From contig CM042015.1 of NCBI GenBank assembly GCA_023525715.1, positions 86,704,250-86,768,249 on the forward strand: a stretch of 64,000 nucleotides of DNA, given 5' to 3'. The position numbers were made by a program, and so were the translations under genes. The notes under the pieces are model-generated. The model worked only from the letters and a program-made list of their open reading frames with translations. It did no database searches and was not told where the DNA came from. Positions within the stretch are counted from its first letter, which is position 1, and each line of letters opens with the position of its first letter. Shown in pieces: positions 37,239-54,540 of the stretch. This stretch comes from Cichorium intybus. Lineage: Eukaryota; Streptophyta; Magnoliopsida; Asterales; Asteraceae.

Positions 37239-38010
37239 GGAATTCTCGATTCTATTCCACCCAAAATTCCAATTTAGTCTAATTACTCATTAATTGCTTG
37301 GAATCATTAGAAAATAACTAAAAGTATTTTCTTTCATCCAAAATATTACGCATAATCCATCAATTACAACAAAATATATTATTGAACCATAATCCCCAAA
37401 TTCTAGGGTTTATATGACTAAAATCCCACAACTCATATTTCAAAGTTATCCATTAGTTGCATAGTGATCACTTGGTGCTTAAAAACAAGGATTAGTCAAT
37501 TGGAATCACAAATACAACCTTCCCAAATTTAACATTTCGAATTATACCCCACCCCAACCAAAAAACAGGTTTCAAAGGAAGAATAATATGAATTCTTACC
37601 TTAATTTGCTGGAAATCCCTAAATCCTTTGGAATTCCTTCAAGTGCTAAAATAGAATCCCCTTATCTCCATGAAATGGCCACTTTATCTTCTCTGTCTCT
37701 CAACAATACAACATGCAGATGGAATGGGAAAATTCCTAGCCAAAAAGATGTAAACTTTCAGTCTTTGGCAAACTTATCCCCTATAATTTCCATTATTTCA
37801 CCAAGAGTCTATAACTTATCAATTTAATGGAAACTCTTAATCTTTTGAGGTTTACACCATATCTAAGTTTATTATTCACTTAAGTCATTGATTAATTCAT
37901 CCCTACTCCATATTTTCACCATTTGGGCATAAATGGACCTTCTAGCAAAATTTCTTACAATTGGGTCGTTTCTACACCACAACCACCACACTAATCCTAC
38001 CATCTACTAA

Positions 38011-38031
38011 ACATATATATATATATATATT
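38011..38031. repeat. Short (TA)n tract in the LTR
   Basis: An uninterrupted TA run of about 21 bp. Confidence 0.9.
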
Positions 38032-38087
38032 AGGAATATCAAATGGAATTTAAACATTCATACAAAATCAAATACAATGTTACAAAA

Positions 38088-38303
38088 CTGGTCATTATTT
38101 CCTCAACCGTGGTTTCTAAAATATCAACTTCCACTTCTCAACCCGGTCCTTTTGACAAAGGAAAATGAATTTTGATTGAATTGACCAAAGAAGATAAAAG
38201 ACCAAAATCAGTTAAGGAAAGATATGAAACTCAAGTTGATTTAGATGTGGAGATTGCAAGGAAATTACAGCAAGAGTTGGATGAAGAATATTGGAAAGAA
38301 TAA
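38088..38303 (+). pseudogene. Degenerate retroelement-type coding remnant
   Basis: A single frame of 72 codons with one internal TGA reads VSKISTSTSQPGPFDKGK, stop, ILIELTKEDKRPKS and then DLDVEIARKLQQELDEEYWK. A Ser/Thr-rich stretch, a 'DKGKxxxIE' lysine block and a charged 'D.E(I/V)A+KLQ.E' helix form a linker I associate with Gag-Pol polyproteins of plant LTR elements, perhaps from Asteraceae. That assignment is from memory. Flanking domains are not recognisable. Confidence 0.4.
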
Positions 38304-40119
<1,816 letters not shown>

Positions 40120-40124
40120 TGTAT

Positions 40125-43100
40125 ATAACATCCGTATTTTGGACCTAGAAGTTTTGGGGATTATATCCAAAAACTAAAATTTTATTTTGAGAAATAATTA
40201 TATAAAAGTAAAAAAGTTTAAAATTTTATATCATTATTATATAGATTAAAGATCCAAAATAGTGTTTTAATCAATGACTTGTCGATTTAAAACTCATTTT
40301 GAACCAAAAATGAGAAATTAAGACGTGGGGACTAAAAATGCCAATTTTTCCAAACTTAGGATATCTAGATTTGACTTGTAAAGGACTTAAATATTGAGAA
40401 AATATAGTGAGGGAATTGAATTAGAAACTTAGATTATGCTAGACATTTCATTTAATCAATAAAATTGACCTAAGTGTATAAATTCTAACGAGAAGGACCA
40501 TTTTTGCCAAAATTTTAAACTAGTGGTTAGGGTTGACTTAGTAAATGACCTATATGAAGATGAAATTAATTATTTAGGAAAAAGTTCAAAAGAATGAACT
40601 TTTACCAAAAGGGTTAGCCTTTTAGGTGTTAGTTGTAGAAGGAACCATCCAAAGGGACCATTTGTGCCAATTTATGAAAGTTAACATGTATAAATTGGAG
40701 AGTTGTCCCCCATTTCAGCCCATTGGGACAATTTTCAGAGAGAGGAGAAGAAAGATGGTGATTTTCTTAGGGGTTTGGAGAGATTTTGGCTAGAGAATGA
40801 AGATTTTTCAAAGCTTTGAGGATTTTCCACCAATCTAAGGTATAATCTCTTTAAATTCTAACTTGGAAGCCCATTTTAGAGTTGGGGTTTTATTTAAATC
40901 TGAAAATATCAAGTTGGATGAGGTTCTTCCTATGATTCCATTAGTTTTTGGGTTTTAGAGCAACATTTGATCTACATCCAATCCTTGGATGATCTAGATT
41001 CATTTATTTGATAGAAATGGGTGTTTTAAACCCTAGATTCTTGAACTAGAGAAGCATTGGATGAATCTAGTTGATTGTTAGCTCCTAGATGTATTTTGGA
41101 TGAAAGAAATCATTTCCAAATTATTTCCCAGTGATTCCAACCATTTAACATTGAGAATCTTACAACCATTGAATCCATTGATGGAATCGCATGATTATGA
41201 ACCTTAAGAATGGAATATGGATGGTTTGATATTAGAACTAGTAAGAGGTTGACATTTTGTTGTGTTTTGGATGAAGGAATCCGTTTTATATTGTTTTCTT
41301 GTGAAACCAACCAGTTAGGATGATTAGAACCCTTTTTAGAACATGTCGGATACAATGGAATTAGCGTTTCCATTGTTTGGTTCCTTTGGAAAGCGGGATT
41401 AAAACCTATGGGATGAATCCAACTTGGATGTCCAATTGATTAAGCCCTTAATGAATTAATGGATGGTTCCTTATGCAATAAATGAATTAAACTTAGTGTT
41501 AAACTCCATATCTTATTGGAGGAATGAAATAATTGGCATCAAGTGCTTAAAGATTAAGTCATAAGCATGTTGAGGATATAAGGTATGTTTTGGGTTGGAA
41601 AATCCCTAAAATTTGTCATCCCTTGGTTGTATAAATGTTGGAGAGCCTTAGGATGCATTTGGACTTGGTTGGGACCAAAAATGTTAAGAAATGAGGTTTT
41701 TCGCACAGTACATGCGCGACTCGCGAAAGGTTTTGACATGTGTATGCACGGCCCGCATGGAATGAAAATTGGGAATTTGGGCCTTCTGGTGTCTCACACA
41801 ACCCACCCAAGATTATATCCTTGGTTCACGCAGCCTGCATGTCCTCTTCACACTGCATATGTTGTATTTTGCTCAATGTAGCACTCTCCCTAGGCTTGGA
41901 CCTTTGGTGTTTAAACTCTCCAACCCTCAGAACTTATGTTTAGGAATTATTTACCCTAGTAACTCCTTATTGGACAGGTCTTTAACATTGAGAAATGAAG
42001 TTGGTAAGAATGAGAAGTTTGTCCCCTAAAATTAGGTGATTTGAGTGTAATACCTTCTTTTCATAACTTGTAAGAAGGAAGTAGAGTTGTAGAAACTTAA
42101 AGGTGGTCCAGGACTTGTCTAAACACTTAACTAATGTGAGTTTACTTGTGTACATGTCCCTAAAAATTATTCTGGTGTGTTTTGTTTTTAACAAAAATGT
42201 TTATGCATTCAATTAATGTGTTATGTGCTATAACATAAGTATATGTGTGCATTCATGAAAATATTCTTATTTTGCATTCAAGATGATTTTTAATTAATGA
42301 TGATAAAAAGATGTTTTTAAATTAAAGGTTCTAGAAAGATAAGTTCCCAACTAAAGAAGATGAAATGATGTTTTGAAACTAAAGTTGCATCCTACTTGTG
42401 CATTGCATTTTCATTTAGGATGGGAGTTTGAGATGGTCAGTTATATACATATGGAACTTGACTAAAGATGAAAAATGAATGGTGTTGTGGTTAGATTTCT
42501 ATATAATCACCACTTGAATGTGTAGAGGCTAGTTACCCCACATGTGGGACTTGTGTCATGGTTCGCAAGCTCTTAGTTACGATGGAAGGTATGTTGCACC
42601 TTCAAAACCACCCCAAGGGTATGTTAGACCTTCATGGTGAGGTGGACTTGACGAGATGGACTTGGGTCTGGGTTAGTTGCATATGCATAGATCATATAGA
42701 TGACTTACTCTTTTATGAAAATGAAGTTGACTAAGTTGATTTTTGTAAAGTTTTCCTTCAATTATATCTATGATGTTTCAATGTTGTAAGTTGGATTTAA
42801 ATCTAATGTTAGCTAAGATGGTTTTGGGGAAAATTTTCCCTCCAAACTAGTTTATGATGTATGTATATTTTAAATATAATTTTTGAGGGTTTGACTTGAG
42901 TACGGTGATTGGCATCGCCACCTATTAATGTGTTAAACTCGAGTAAACTCACTAGACATTTCCATTCCCTAACTTATTTTGACATGTACTCAGGTTGATA
43001 GTTATGGTTGACTTATGTAGAGCTTGGAATTCCAAAGGTCATAGATTATGTGGTTTCATTTGAACTATGTAATTGTATTCAGATTGTAACCACATCGCCC

Positions 43101-43335
43101 TTTAACAAACAAACTAAGTTGTTTTGAAAGTGGGACCATATGATTTTTCGCATCTTACTTTGAAATAATGTTCAAAATAAAACCCAATCGATTATAAATG
43201 GTGTTCAAAAGTCAATTAAACCACATTGAGATGTTTTGGGACTAAAGTTTCTGCATGTGGTGATTTATGCCTTTGCTAAAAACTTATGAGTTTAAAAATA
43301 ATGTTTTACAGTTACCTTTAGCGAGGGTTGTCTTA
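40125..43335 (+). mobile_element. Solo gypsy-type LTR with 5-bp target duplication
   Basis: The left end ATAACATCCGTATTTTGG and right end GCGAGGGTTGTCTTA are decayed forms of TGTAACATCC...GGGTTGTTACA. TGTAT flanks both sides (40120-40124 and 43336-43340). Internal landmarks (GTGCATTGCATTTTC with AGGATGGGAG, AACTCACTAGACATTTCC, TGTACTCAGGTT) match those of the LTR at 19520-21772 in the same order. No primer site or internal domain follows, so it is a solo LTR left by recombination. Its 3.2 kb length is unusual for gypsy LTRs. Confidence 0.7.
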
Positions 43336-43530
43336 TGTATGGTCTAGGGAAGATAAAGAATCAGTGGTAGTCAGCTGGAGAGGAGAGAAATGTGTTCTAT
43401 GGTGGAACTACAATCGACATGGATTCACCTTGAGTACGGTTTAGGATGGTTATGGTATTATGGTTATGCATGTCCGATTAAACAATATCATTTACTTGAC
43501 CCTAAACCATTTACATTCTCATAAAATTTA

Positions 43531-44083
<553 letters not shown>

Positions 44084-44105
44084 TATATATATATATATAT
44101 ATATA
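44084..44105. repeat. Short (TA)n tract, right flank of the element
   Basis: A TA run of about 22 bp. Confidence 0.9.
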
Positions 44106-46592
<2,487 letters not shown>

Positions 46593-46594
46593 TA

Positions 46595-48706
46595 CACTAG
46601 TAGAAAAAAGTCCTTTAATGACACGCATTGCGTGTCATTAAAAGGTACAGATGACATACAAATGTGTGTCATTGAAGCCCCAGTCATAAATGAAAGATGA
46701 CACACATTTGTGTGTCATAAATTTACGACATACATCTACGACATGCATTGCGTGTCATTGAAGCTCCAGTCATAAATGAAAGATGACACACTTTTGTGTG
46801 TCATAATTTTCAAATTTTATAAAAATATATATTTTCCAAATTTACTAATATTCAAAATAAATCACACATTTAACGTCTCATAATACAAAATAAAATATCA
46901 TATACAATACACAAAACAGAATTCCATTGCACAAAATAAAGTATGTCAAATACAAACAATCGTTTCAATGATAAATAATTGTAAGTACTTGTTACAATAG
47001 GTAAAAGAAATGCAAGTATACTGCTATACATGACATTATATTATCATTGCGACTAGGTGTTGACTTTTCACTTGTAAGCATGCACCACCTGCAATCACAA
47101 TAAGAAAAAAACACCAAATACAACTTAATAATGTTTGCAAAATTAGGAAACAATGAAATAATAGAATGTTAAAACAAATACCTTCAAGCATCTCCACTTA
47201 TATCCCGGTCTTTAGATTTCTAGCATCAATAAGTACCTACAACCCTTTGAAACTTTTGTCCAACTGATGTTTGAATTTATTAGGCTAGTAATTTAGCACA
47301 ATAACCTCTATATGAATGGTCTTTTTACGTGTTTCTCCCCAGCAAATGGCTCCATTGCATAAGATTCTGGTACATATTACTAATCGTTAAGATTTTGGTA
47401 CACATTCCACAAGATTCTGCTACTTTTTATTAATAGTGAAATGTAATTTAAAGACAAACTTGCAGTTCATTTTTCATTTCTAGGCATTTGAGATAATCAA
47501 TCAAAGATTTCATTCGAGCCATCTCATGTTGCAATGCAAGTGATGCTGATAATGAAGAGTGTAGTGTTGAAATGGTACATCAGATTCCATTAATTGACAC
47601 AAATTTACAGAGCCATTAAAAGTCAAAAGTGCTAAAATTTTACCAACGGGAGGTCACTTTCATGAGCAGGAGGAAAATTGTATAAATTCCCATACTTCTC
47701 CTCGTTTATGTTGCTACAGAGGAAAATTGTATAAAATGAGTCCATCTGCAACCGATTCCAACTTCTCAAAATTATTTATGTGAAGATTAGTAAGAGATAA
47801 AGGAAGAAGATCAGACAACCGACTAAAATCAGTCACATAATAGAAAACCAATAAACTAATTTTGTTTTCTGTGAATGTGAATGAGATCTAATTATTTATG
47901 TGAATGAGAATGAACGAGAATTGTATTTTGCAATTTGACTCTAAATTGATAAACTAATTTCATTTTCTACAATCGTGTAATAGAAAACCGAGAAGAAGAG
48001 ATCGAGTGAATGCCGAGGTGGCGTTGGATCTTACAGAAGATCTGGATTACCGAGGTGACGGTGGATCAAGTCAACTAATTTCTGCAATAATATTTTTTCT
48101 CGATCTTCTTCTCTTTCTCTCACGAATAACCGGACCTCTGTCCGACTAGGTTTTTTTCATCGTCGATTTGCGTATCCTTCCTCCTTATCGACCATACCTG
48201 CTGCTTCCGTCCTCCTTAGCGAACTCAGTCTCCCCTCGCTCTCTCTCTCGAGATTTCTCTTTCCACATTCTTTCTCGATCGTGGTTAGTCTGACTATGGA
48301 ACGGAGGCGGCTAGAGGGAGATGGGGGAAACGAGAGAGGAAGAGGGGTAATAATCTAGGTTGGAGTTGTAGATTTGAGATTGGCAAACCCTAAATTGCTG
48401 TCAACGGAAGTTAAAGAGAGGATCGGAAATAAGACGACACCAATTAATTCCATGACACACAAATTTGACAAAGTGTATTCCGTGTTTTTTATTTTCTTCA
48501 TTTTATGACATTAAACATGACACATAATTTTGTAAGTCATAAATTTAATAAAAAATGACAAAGATTTACGACACACAATTATATATGTCATAAATCCTTT
48601 AGATTTTAAAAAACATGACTTTTCTTTATGACACGCCATTTTTGCATGTCATAAATTAACGTGTGTCATTGTTTGTGTGTCATTAAAGATATATTTTCTA
48701 GTAGTG
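46595..48706. mobile_element. Non-autonomous CACTA element with target duplication
   Basis: It starts CACTAGTAGAAAAAAGTC and ends ATATTTTCTAGTAGTG. The triplet CTA lies on both sides (46592-46594 and 48707-48709). The ends are filled with TGACACACATTTGTGTGTCA-type units (46615-46810 and 48450-48690), matching the remnant at 1-426. The interior has no recognisable transposase. A GC-rich, CT-rich patch at 48000-48420 looks like captured 5' gene sequence. It is inserted at the right border of the inverted-repeat element at 44553-46592. Confidence 0.88.

Positions 48707-48708
<2 letters not shown>

Positions 48709-48794
<86 letters not shown>
48709..48794. repeat. (TA)n microsatellite, about 43 units
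   Basis: The right-hand TA flank of the nested inverted-repeat and CACTA composite. Confidence 0.95.
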
Positions 48795-48798
<4 letters not shown>

Positions 48799-49691
48799 AT
48801 ATGTATATGTGTGTTTGTTTAAAAAGTGTATTTTAATATTACATGCGATATTAGAGTTTGGATTTCTATTAATTACTACAAATATCTTATAATGGTAATT
48901 TTTATAGTTTTGATTAATTATGTTATGATCTATATCAACTTATCCTATCAAAATCATTTATGGGTTATGGTCGTATGGGGTGCCCGGCTGCCCGCTACCT
49001 ATTGGTCATCTAACTATTAGTTTTTTTTTCTTTATTTTACTCTTTTTGTAATGCTCAAATCTCAATTAGGATAAGTCGTCATAATGTTTTGAGTAATTGT
49101 ATTGCTTTCTATATTTTATTTTTATCTTTATTTTTATTCATGTGAAATTGTGACAAGTGTTATATTTAATAAAACTAATAATATTTTAATACACATGCCA
49201 CAATTTAACTTGGATATGAATATTAGTAGAAATAAAAGATAGGAACAAAAATAATTTCTTTAATGTTTTTTCGTTATTGAGTTGGCTGAGGACTTATTAT
49301 TTACGCCATTTTTTTTCTCTAATTTGACTTAAATTGTCGTATATATGTTCTCTTAAACAATGCAATACTTCTTACTTTAGACTAATCTAGAAATATTATA
49401 TTTTTATATAAATAATTCTATTTAAAATAACAAATAATCTTGATTTATATAATTCAAAAAATAAACTTCTTTTTGAAAATTTTGATTAAAAAAGGACTAA
49501 CTTTGATGGCAAAACCTCATTAAAGACATATCTATACATCTATTATCTATTATACTTAATAAATAAAAAACTTGGGATGTCACTTGGTGTATTTCTAGAT
49601 CCTCAACATGTCACGTGACATATTATGGTTAAACAATTTTAATATCTTCTCGGTTCTATTTGAATGCGCAGTGATACCATGATTGTTAAAA

Positions 49692-50928
49692 GGGTTATTT
49701 ACAGAAAAGTCCCGATATTTTGGGGAAATTAACGAAAAAGTCCTAAAATATTTTTTTTGAATAGAAAAGCCTAAGAAAGTAGAAAAATTATTCAATTTAA
49801 CCCTTTTTTTACCGGCTACCGGTAAAAGGGCTAAACTGAATAAATTTACCGGTTTCCTGGGCTTTTCTGTCAAAAAATTATTTTGGGACTTTTTCGTTAA
49901 TTTCTCCAAAGTATCAGTTTTGGTTCTTAATAGTTTTGGTCCTTCACAATTTTGATCCTTAACAATTTTAGTCCCTAATAGTTAATCCTTCACAGTTTTG
50001 GTCCTTAACAACTTTGGTCCTTTACGGTTTTGGTCCTTAACAATTTGGTCCTTCACAGTTTGGTCCTTCCCGGTTTTGGTCCTTTACAATTTTAGTCCTT
50101 AACAGTTTTGGTCCTTCAGAGTTTTGGTCCTGAATCCTTAATTTTGTCCAAAGCACATGAAGGGATAAAATTTTCAGAAAGTCATGGAGAGGTTATCTGA
50201 CACAAACCATGTTCTTATGCAGGCCCTATGTACTCAGGAAAATCGTAGGCATGTACGTGGGCCGGAAAAATATGTAACCCCGCACCAATTTTTTTTTTTT
50301 TTTGGCCAAGACCATTAAGCACTACATGGACAATGAGAAAAAAGTATTGGTGCGGGGTTACATATTTTCTCATCTCACGTACATGCCCATGGTTTTCCTA
50401 AGTACCTAGGGTCTGCGTAAAAACATCGTTTGTCCCACATATAACATCTCCATGACTTTCTGAATTTTTTAGCCGTTCCTATAGTTGGAACAAAATTTAG
50501 GTTTAGGGACCAAAACTATGAAGGACCAGAACTGTTAAGGATTAAATTGTGAAGGACAACAACTGTTAAGGACGAAAACTGTGAAGGACCAAACCGTGAA
50601 GGACCATAACTATGAAGGACCAAAGTTGTTAAGGACCAAAATTGTGAAGGATTAACTGTTAGGGACGAAAAGTGTTAAGAACCAAATTGTGAATGACAAA
50701 AACTAATATTTTGGAGAAATTAACGAAAAAGTCCCAAAATAATTTATTGACAGAAAAGCCCAGAAAACTGGTAAAATTATTCAGTTTAGCCCTTTTCTGC
50801 CGGTAGCCGGTAAAAAAGGGCTAAATTGAATAATTTTACCGGTTTCCTGGGCTTTTCTGTTCAAAAAAATATTTTGGGACTTTTTCGTTAATTTCTCCAA
50901 AATATCGGGACTTTTCTGTAAATAACCC
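49692..50928. mobile_element. MULE-like fold-back element with a 9-bp target duplication (unit 1)
   Basis: The element starts GGGTTATTTACAGAAAAGTC, and its right end is the inverse (ACTTTTCTGTAAATAACCC). TTGTTAAAA flanks both sides (49683-49691 and 50929-50937), the 9-bp duplication of Mutator-type insertion. The whole element is an inverted repeat. TIR arms of about 230 bp include paired GGTTTCCTGGGCTTTTCTGT and TACCGG(C/T) blocks. Next come arms of about 15-bp units (TTTTGGTCCTTAACAG and inverse), then an inner pair around TGTAACCCCGCACCAAT. It has no coding capacity and lies about 430 bp past the GA2ox stop codon. Confidence 0.92.
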
Positions 50929-51356
50929 TTGTTAAAAATCAGTAAACAAATTGGATATAATTTCCAACTAAAATTGCTAATTAAAAAGCAGGAATATCTA
51001 CCGTCAGCTCTTATAAATCAACAATTTGATTATGATTTGATTAATAATATCCTAATATTTTAGGAACCGATTTCATTCCTTAATTTCAATATTTATAGGG
51101 TTCGACTCCTATTTATATATGTTTTTAATCATTCTATATAATACACAAGTTTCTACCTAGGTATATACGTAAAGAAAATGGACAACAATATAAAAAACAT
51201 GAAAGCTATTATGATTAATAAAATAACCGAAATCAAATAATGAGTTGGTTGTGCCAAAAAAAACAACAAAAATATACAAACATTTAGGAAGCAGTGCGTC
51301 TCGATATAATAATCAACAGATTCAAAAACTTAGTTGTATTTGACTTTGAAAATTAG

Positions 51357-53180
51357 TCAATGCGAGACTTGAGAGTTTTTGTGGAAGAGGGAGAGCCTAT
51401 TATCAGCCAACCTAGTCTTGTAGCTGCATGATTTATACTCAAACCAAGTGAAATCATGGTACATGCTTTCTTCACCAGGCTCCATGAGTAAACCCAATGG
51501 TGAGATCTTCTCCATCAATGGTGAACCTCCAAAGTATATCATTGACACCCGTGATTTCGAACTGTCTGCAACCACTCTATGCTTTACGCTTCTAAACCTT
51601 CCATTTGTCATCACCTTCACGCATATCAACAAAATGTTACTATATTTATGTAAAACATGGTTAATTTGAGCTGTATAATACTGATAACACGGATAGCTGA
51701 AAAAATTTGGTCAATAAGTTCAAAAGTTGCTTAAAATGTATTCAAATGTTTACACACTTCTTAGTAAAAGTTGGCATATCATTTCAATAAACGTTTGATG
51801 CATAAAACTTATTTATGAAATTTATAGAAATGGTTAGAAAATGTTGATCGGACAACAAAATAAAATTTGAGGTATTCTACTGATTGTCACTAGTAGTATT
51901 GCTACATTTCTTTTAATAGATGGGTTTTTATTTTAAATGGTATAGCAGAATACAACCCGAAGTGTACTAAAGATCATATGAAAGCAGAAGTGCAGAACTC
52001 TTTAATAGATAATACTATTTAGTTAAAATCAATTATTGTATCCATAATCATTAAGTCTAAACGTGACAAGATGGACAAATCAAACATGTTGGTAACAAAC
52101 TAAGTATATTGTTAATGAAGACCCCGTGAATGAAATTGTGCAGACCGGTAACATTTGTTTAGAATGTAGTTTGTAAACACTTGTATATACATTGATCGAC
52201 ATTTAATCTAATGACACATGTTTTCTAGAGATAAAATGTAATAGTCGGAATTAGGTATCTGAAAATATAAAATTACCTGTAATAAATCATCAACGTTGAT
52301 GAAAAATGAGGAATCATCATGTGGGACTGCGACCCATGTTCCATCCGCGAGACAAATTTGTAAGCCTGACGCGGCGTTGGACCTAGCTATCGATATAAGT
52401 TGTGGGTCCGTATGTTCTCCAAACACAATCGGGGGTTTCCCGTGGCTCATTATCTGATGGTTTGGATACAAGTCGAGGTTTGGTTCAGGTTTAGGATCCA
52501 AACATGGAGGATAGTGGTTTAGCCTTAAGACCGTGTCAGCCTTGTCATCGCTTAGCATCCTACTCAACACACTCTTTGGCTCTATCTTTAGGCCCTCTGC
52601 CATCATCTCAAGTATATTACACCCCAGTTTTCTTACTTCCTCCACGTACTCTTTTGCTAGTGACCTTCACAACACACAAAAATATAGAAGCAAAAATCAA
52701 TTTCTTTTGTATCTCTAATGTTGTATCATTGAACCTGTACCGATTTTTATGTATAAGTTTAATATGTTGTTTATTTTTATTGGCCGATACCGGGTCACTC
52801 TTATGAAAACTTTACATGGTTGTTGATAATTAAATAGTACATAGAATGAATATATATATTTTTTATTCGTCTGAAGGAGCAATGGTGTTTGATCTACAGT
52901 TTAATAAACTTGACGAATATATCAAATGCTTGAAATATGTAGAAAATACGAACAAAAAATTTTTTATAGACCACTATCAGTTTCACAAATAGAATTATTG
53001 TAGTGTTTTTAAGAGAAATAAAATAAAAATGTTTAGGAAAACGCGTGGGATATTTGCCTACGACACCCCAGAAACACCTAACTACAGTCTTGAATCTTTG
53101 AACGCCAAGTGTGCATAATACGTCAGAGGGGCTCCGACGTGCAATAAACTAATAATGAATCAAAATAACTAGTATTTCTT

Positions 53181-53268
<88 letters not shown>

Positions 53269-53790
53269 CAGGTCACGACATAAATGCTGATAATAATATA
53301 ATAAAGGCGCTTTGAAATATGAAAAATAAGATTTTGCATGAAATCTGTAAACTATGCAGTGATGATATAATACGTCAATTAAAATATAGAACTTACGAGA
53401 AAATAAATCTTACGAAAATATATTGCAGTTTGTCGGGAAATTACTGGCACTGAGGAGAAGATACTCGACCCGCCCGACATCTCCATTTGTTCCAATTCTG
53501 TTCTTACCGTACCCTAACGGGTTTGGAGGACAATATTGATCTTTCTGAGACTCTGTCATGTTGAAAAACCCAATGGCTTCGTGTTCTAATTCGGATACAA
53601 GCAACGGTGGCACGCCATGGTTTATGACTTTAAAAAAGCCGTAATCTTGGCAAGCATTGACGATTAGATTCTTGGCCTCTTGAGGACGTGAGAGGTCAAT
53701 GACTGGGATTCCGGGAAATTTAGTTTTGTTTGATTTGGTTGGACCTATTTTTACGAGGGTTTGGCTTTCTGCATGCGGGAGCATCACCAT
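51357..53790 (-). CDS. GA2ox: Gibberellin 2-oxidase (C19-GA2ox type), copy 1
   Basis: A 2-oxoglutarate/Fe(II) dioxygenase that 2-beta-hydroxylates and inactivates C19 gibberellins, normally cytosolic. Three exons: 53790-53414, 52664-52277 and 51614-51357, all with GT-AG borders (donors TTTTC|GTAAG and TTACAG|GTAATT; acceptors GTGAAG|GTCA and GTGAAG|GTGA). The joined CDS is 1023 bp, 340 residues, usual for the family. DIOX_N holds IPVIDLS (28-34) and GFFKVINHGV (51-60); GRVEYLL (106-112) and LNHYPPC (174-180) follow. Fe ligands are H210 and D212 (GEHTDPQ) and H267 (VKHRV); R277-x-S279 binds 2-oxoglutarate. Residue 286 is Ser where copy 2 has Pro. The ATG follows a TATA-like box by about 45 bp. 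It appears intact. Specificity within the GA2ox family is inferred. Confidence 0.93.
52665..53413 (-). other. Intron 1 of GA2ox copy 1, with (TA)37
   Basis: A 749-bp intron holding a (TG)n-(TA)n tract at 53180-53266; the TA part is 74 bp. The matching tract in copy 2 is 112 bp. A GC-richer segment at 53040-53140 is the same in both copies by eye. Confidence 0.85.
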
Positions 53791-54035
<245 letters not shown>

Positions 54036-54540
54036 CACTACAAGGATTAGTAGTTTTAGCGGCGACAAAGGTCGCCCCTAATAGTCCAATATGTCGCACC
54101 TAAAGGCATTAGCGGCGACATGTCGCCCCTAAAACTGTCGCTGCTATAGCTTCGTCGCTAATGCTTCAGTGTCGCTGCTAATGATGTCGCCGTTAATACG
54201 TTTAAGTCGCCCCTATAGTGTCGCCACTAAAGCGTTCGTCACCATTATGGTACGCCGTCACTAAAACGTTCGTTGCTAATACATGTCGCCGCTAATACTT
54301 TTAAGTCGCCCCTAATAGCTTTTTTTTCCTTTTTTCTGTTTGCCTTATTTTCATTAAGTTCTTAATACATAAGCTCTTAATCAATTCAGACAGGTTCCAG
54401 AAAATGCAGAAATTTAAATAACATCCAGAAATAGTTATATAATCTATAACATGTTTCAAAACCCATAACATGTCTCAAAATCCATAACATGTCTTAAAAT
54501 ACTAAATAAAACATTAACTACTCGTCATAATCTAAAAAAA

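Larger units (their letters stand above)
31945..38084 (-). mobile_element. Truncated, dead Ty3/gypsy retrotransposon
   Basis: On the minus strand the order is 5' LTR (35720-38084), tRNA-Met primer site (35705-35716), leader, gag, zinc knuckle, protease, reverse transcriptase, partial RNase H and integrase zinc-binding domain. The sequence stops just after the DFVTKLP start of the integrase core near 31945. No integrase catalytic core, polypurine tract or 3' LTR was found. Protease-RT-RH-INT is the Ty3/gypsy (Metaviridae) order. Frameshifts, stops and deletions throughout show it cannot transpose itself. Confidence 0.9.
35720..38084 (-). repeat. 5' LTR of the gypsy element, with nested hAT MITE
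   Basis: The inner end is secure: on the minus strand the LTR ends GACCCGAGGTTTACA just before the primer site. The outer end is placed at 38084, where the minus strand starts TGTAACATTG and unrelated coding sequence begins beyond. This outer border is an inference because there is no second LTR to compare. The LTR holds a 20-bp minisatellite and a 554-bp hAT MITE. Without the MITE and its target duplication it is about 1.8 kb. Confidence 0.65.

Noticed and set aside
49595..49909. 104-codon minus-strand frame, and 59224-59442 plus-strand frame
   Set aside because: They cross the arms of the fold-back MULE. Their apparent conservation only reflects the segmental duplication.
51095..51125. GGTTCGACTCC, resembling a tRNA T-loop (also at 60138)
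   Set aside because: No anticodon arm, D-arm or acceptor stem can be placed around it.
52504..52806. 100-codon plus-strand frame opposite GA2ox exon 2 (and its copy at 61545)
   Set aside because: It is a shadow of the real exon on the other strand and runs into the intron without splice logic.
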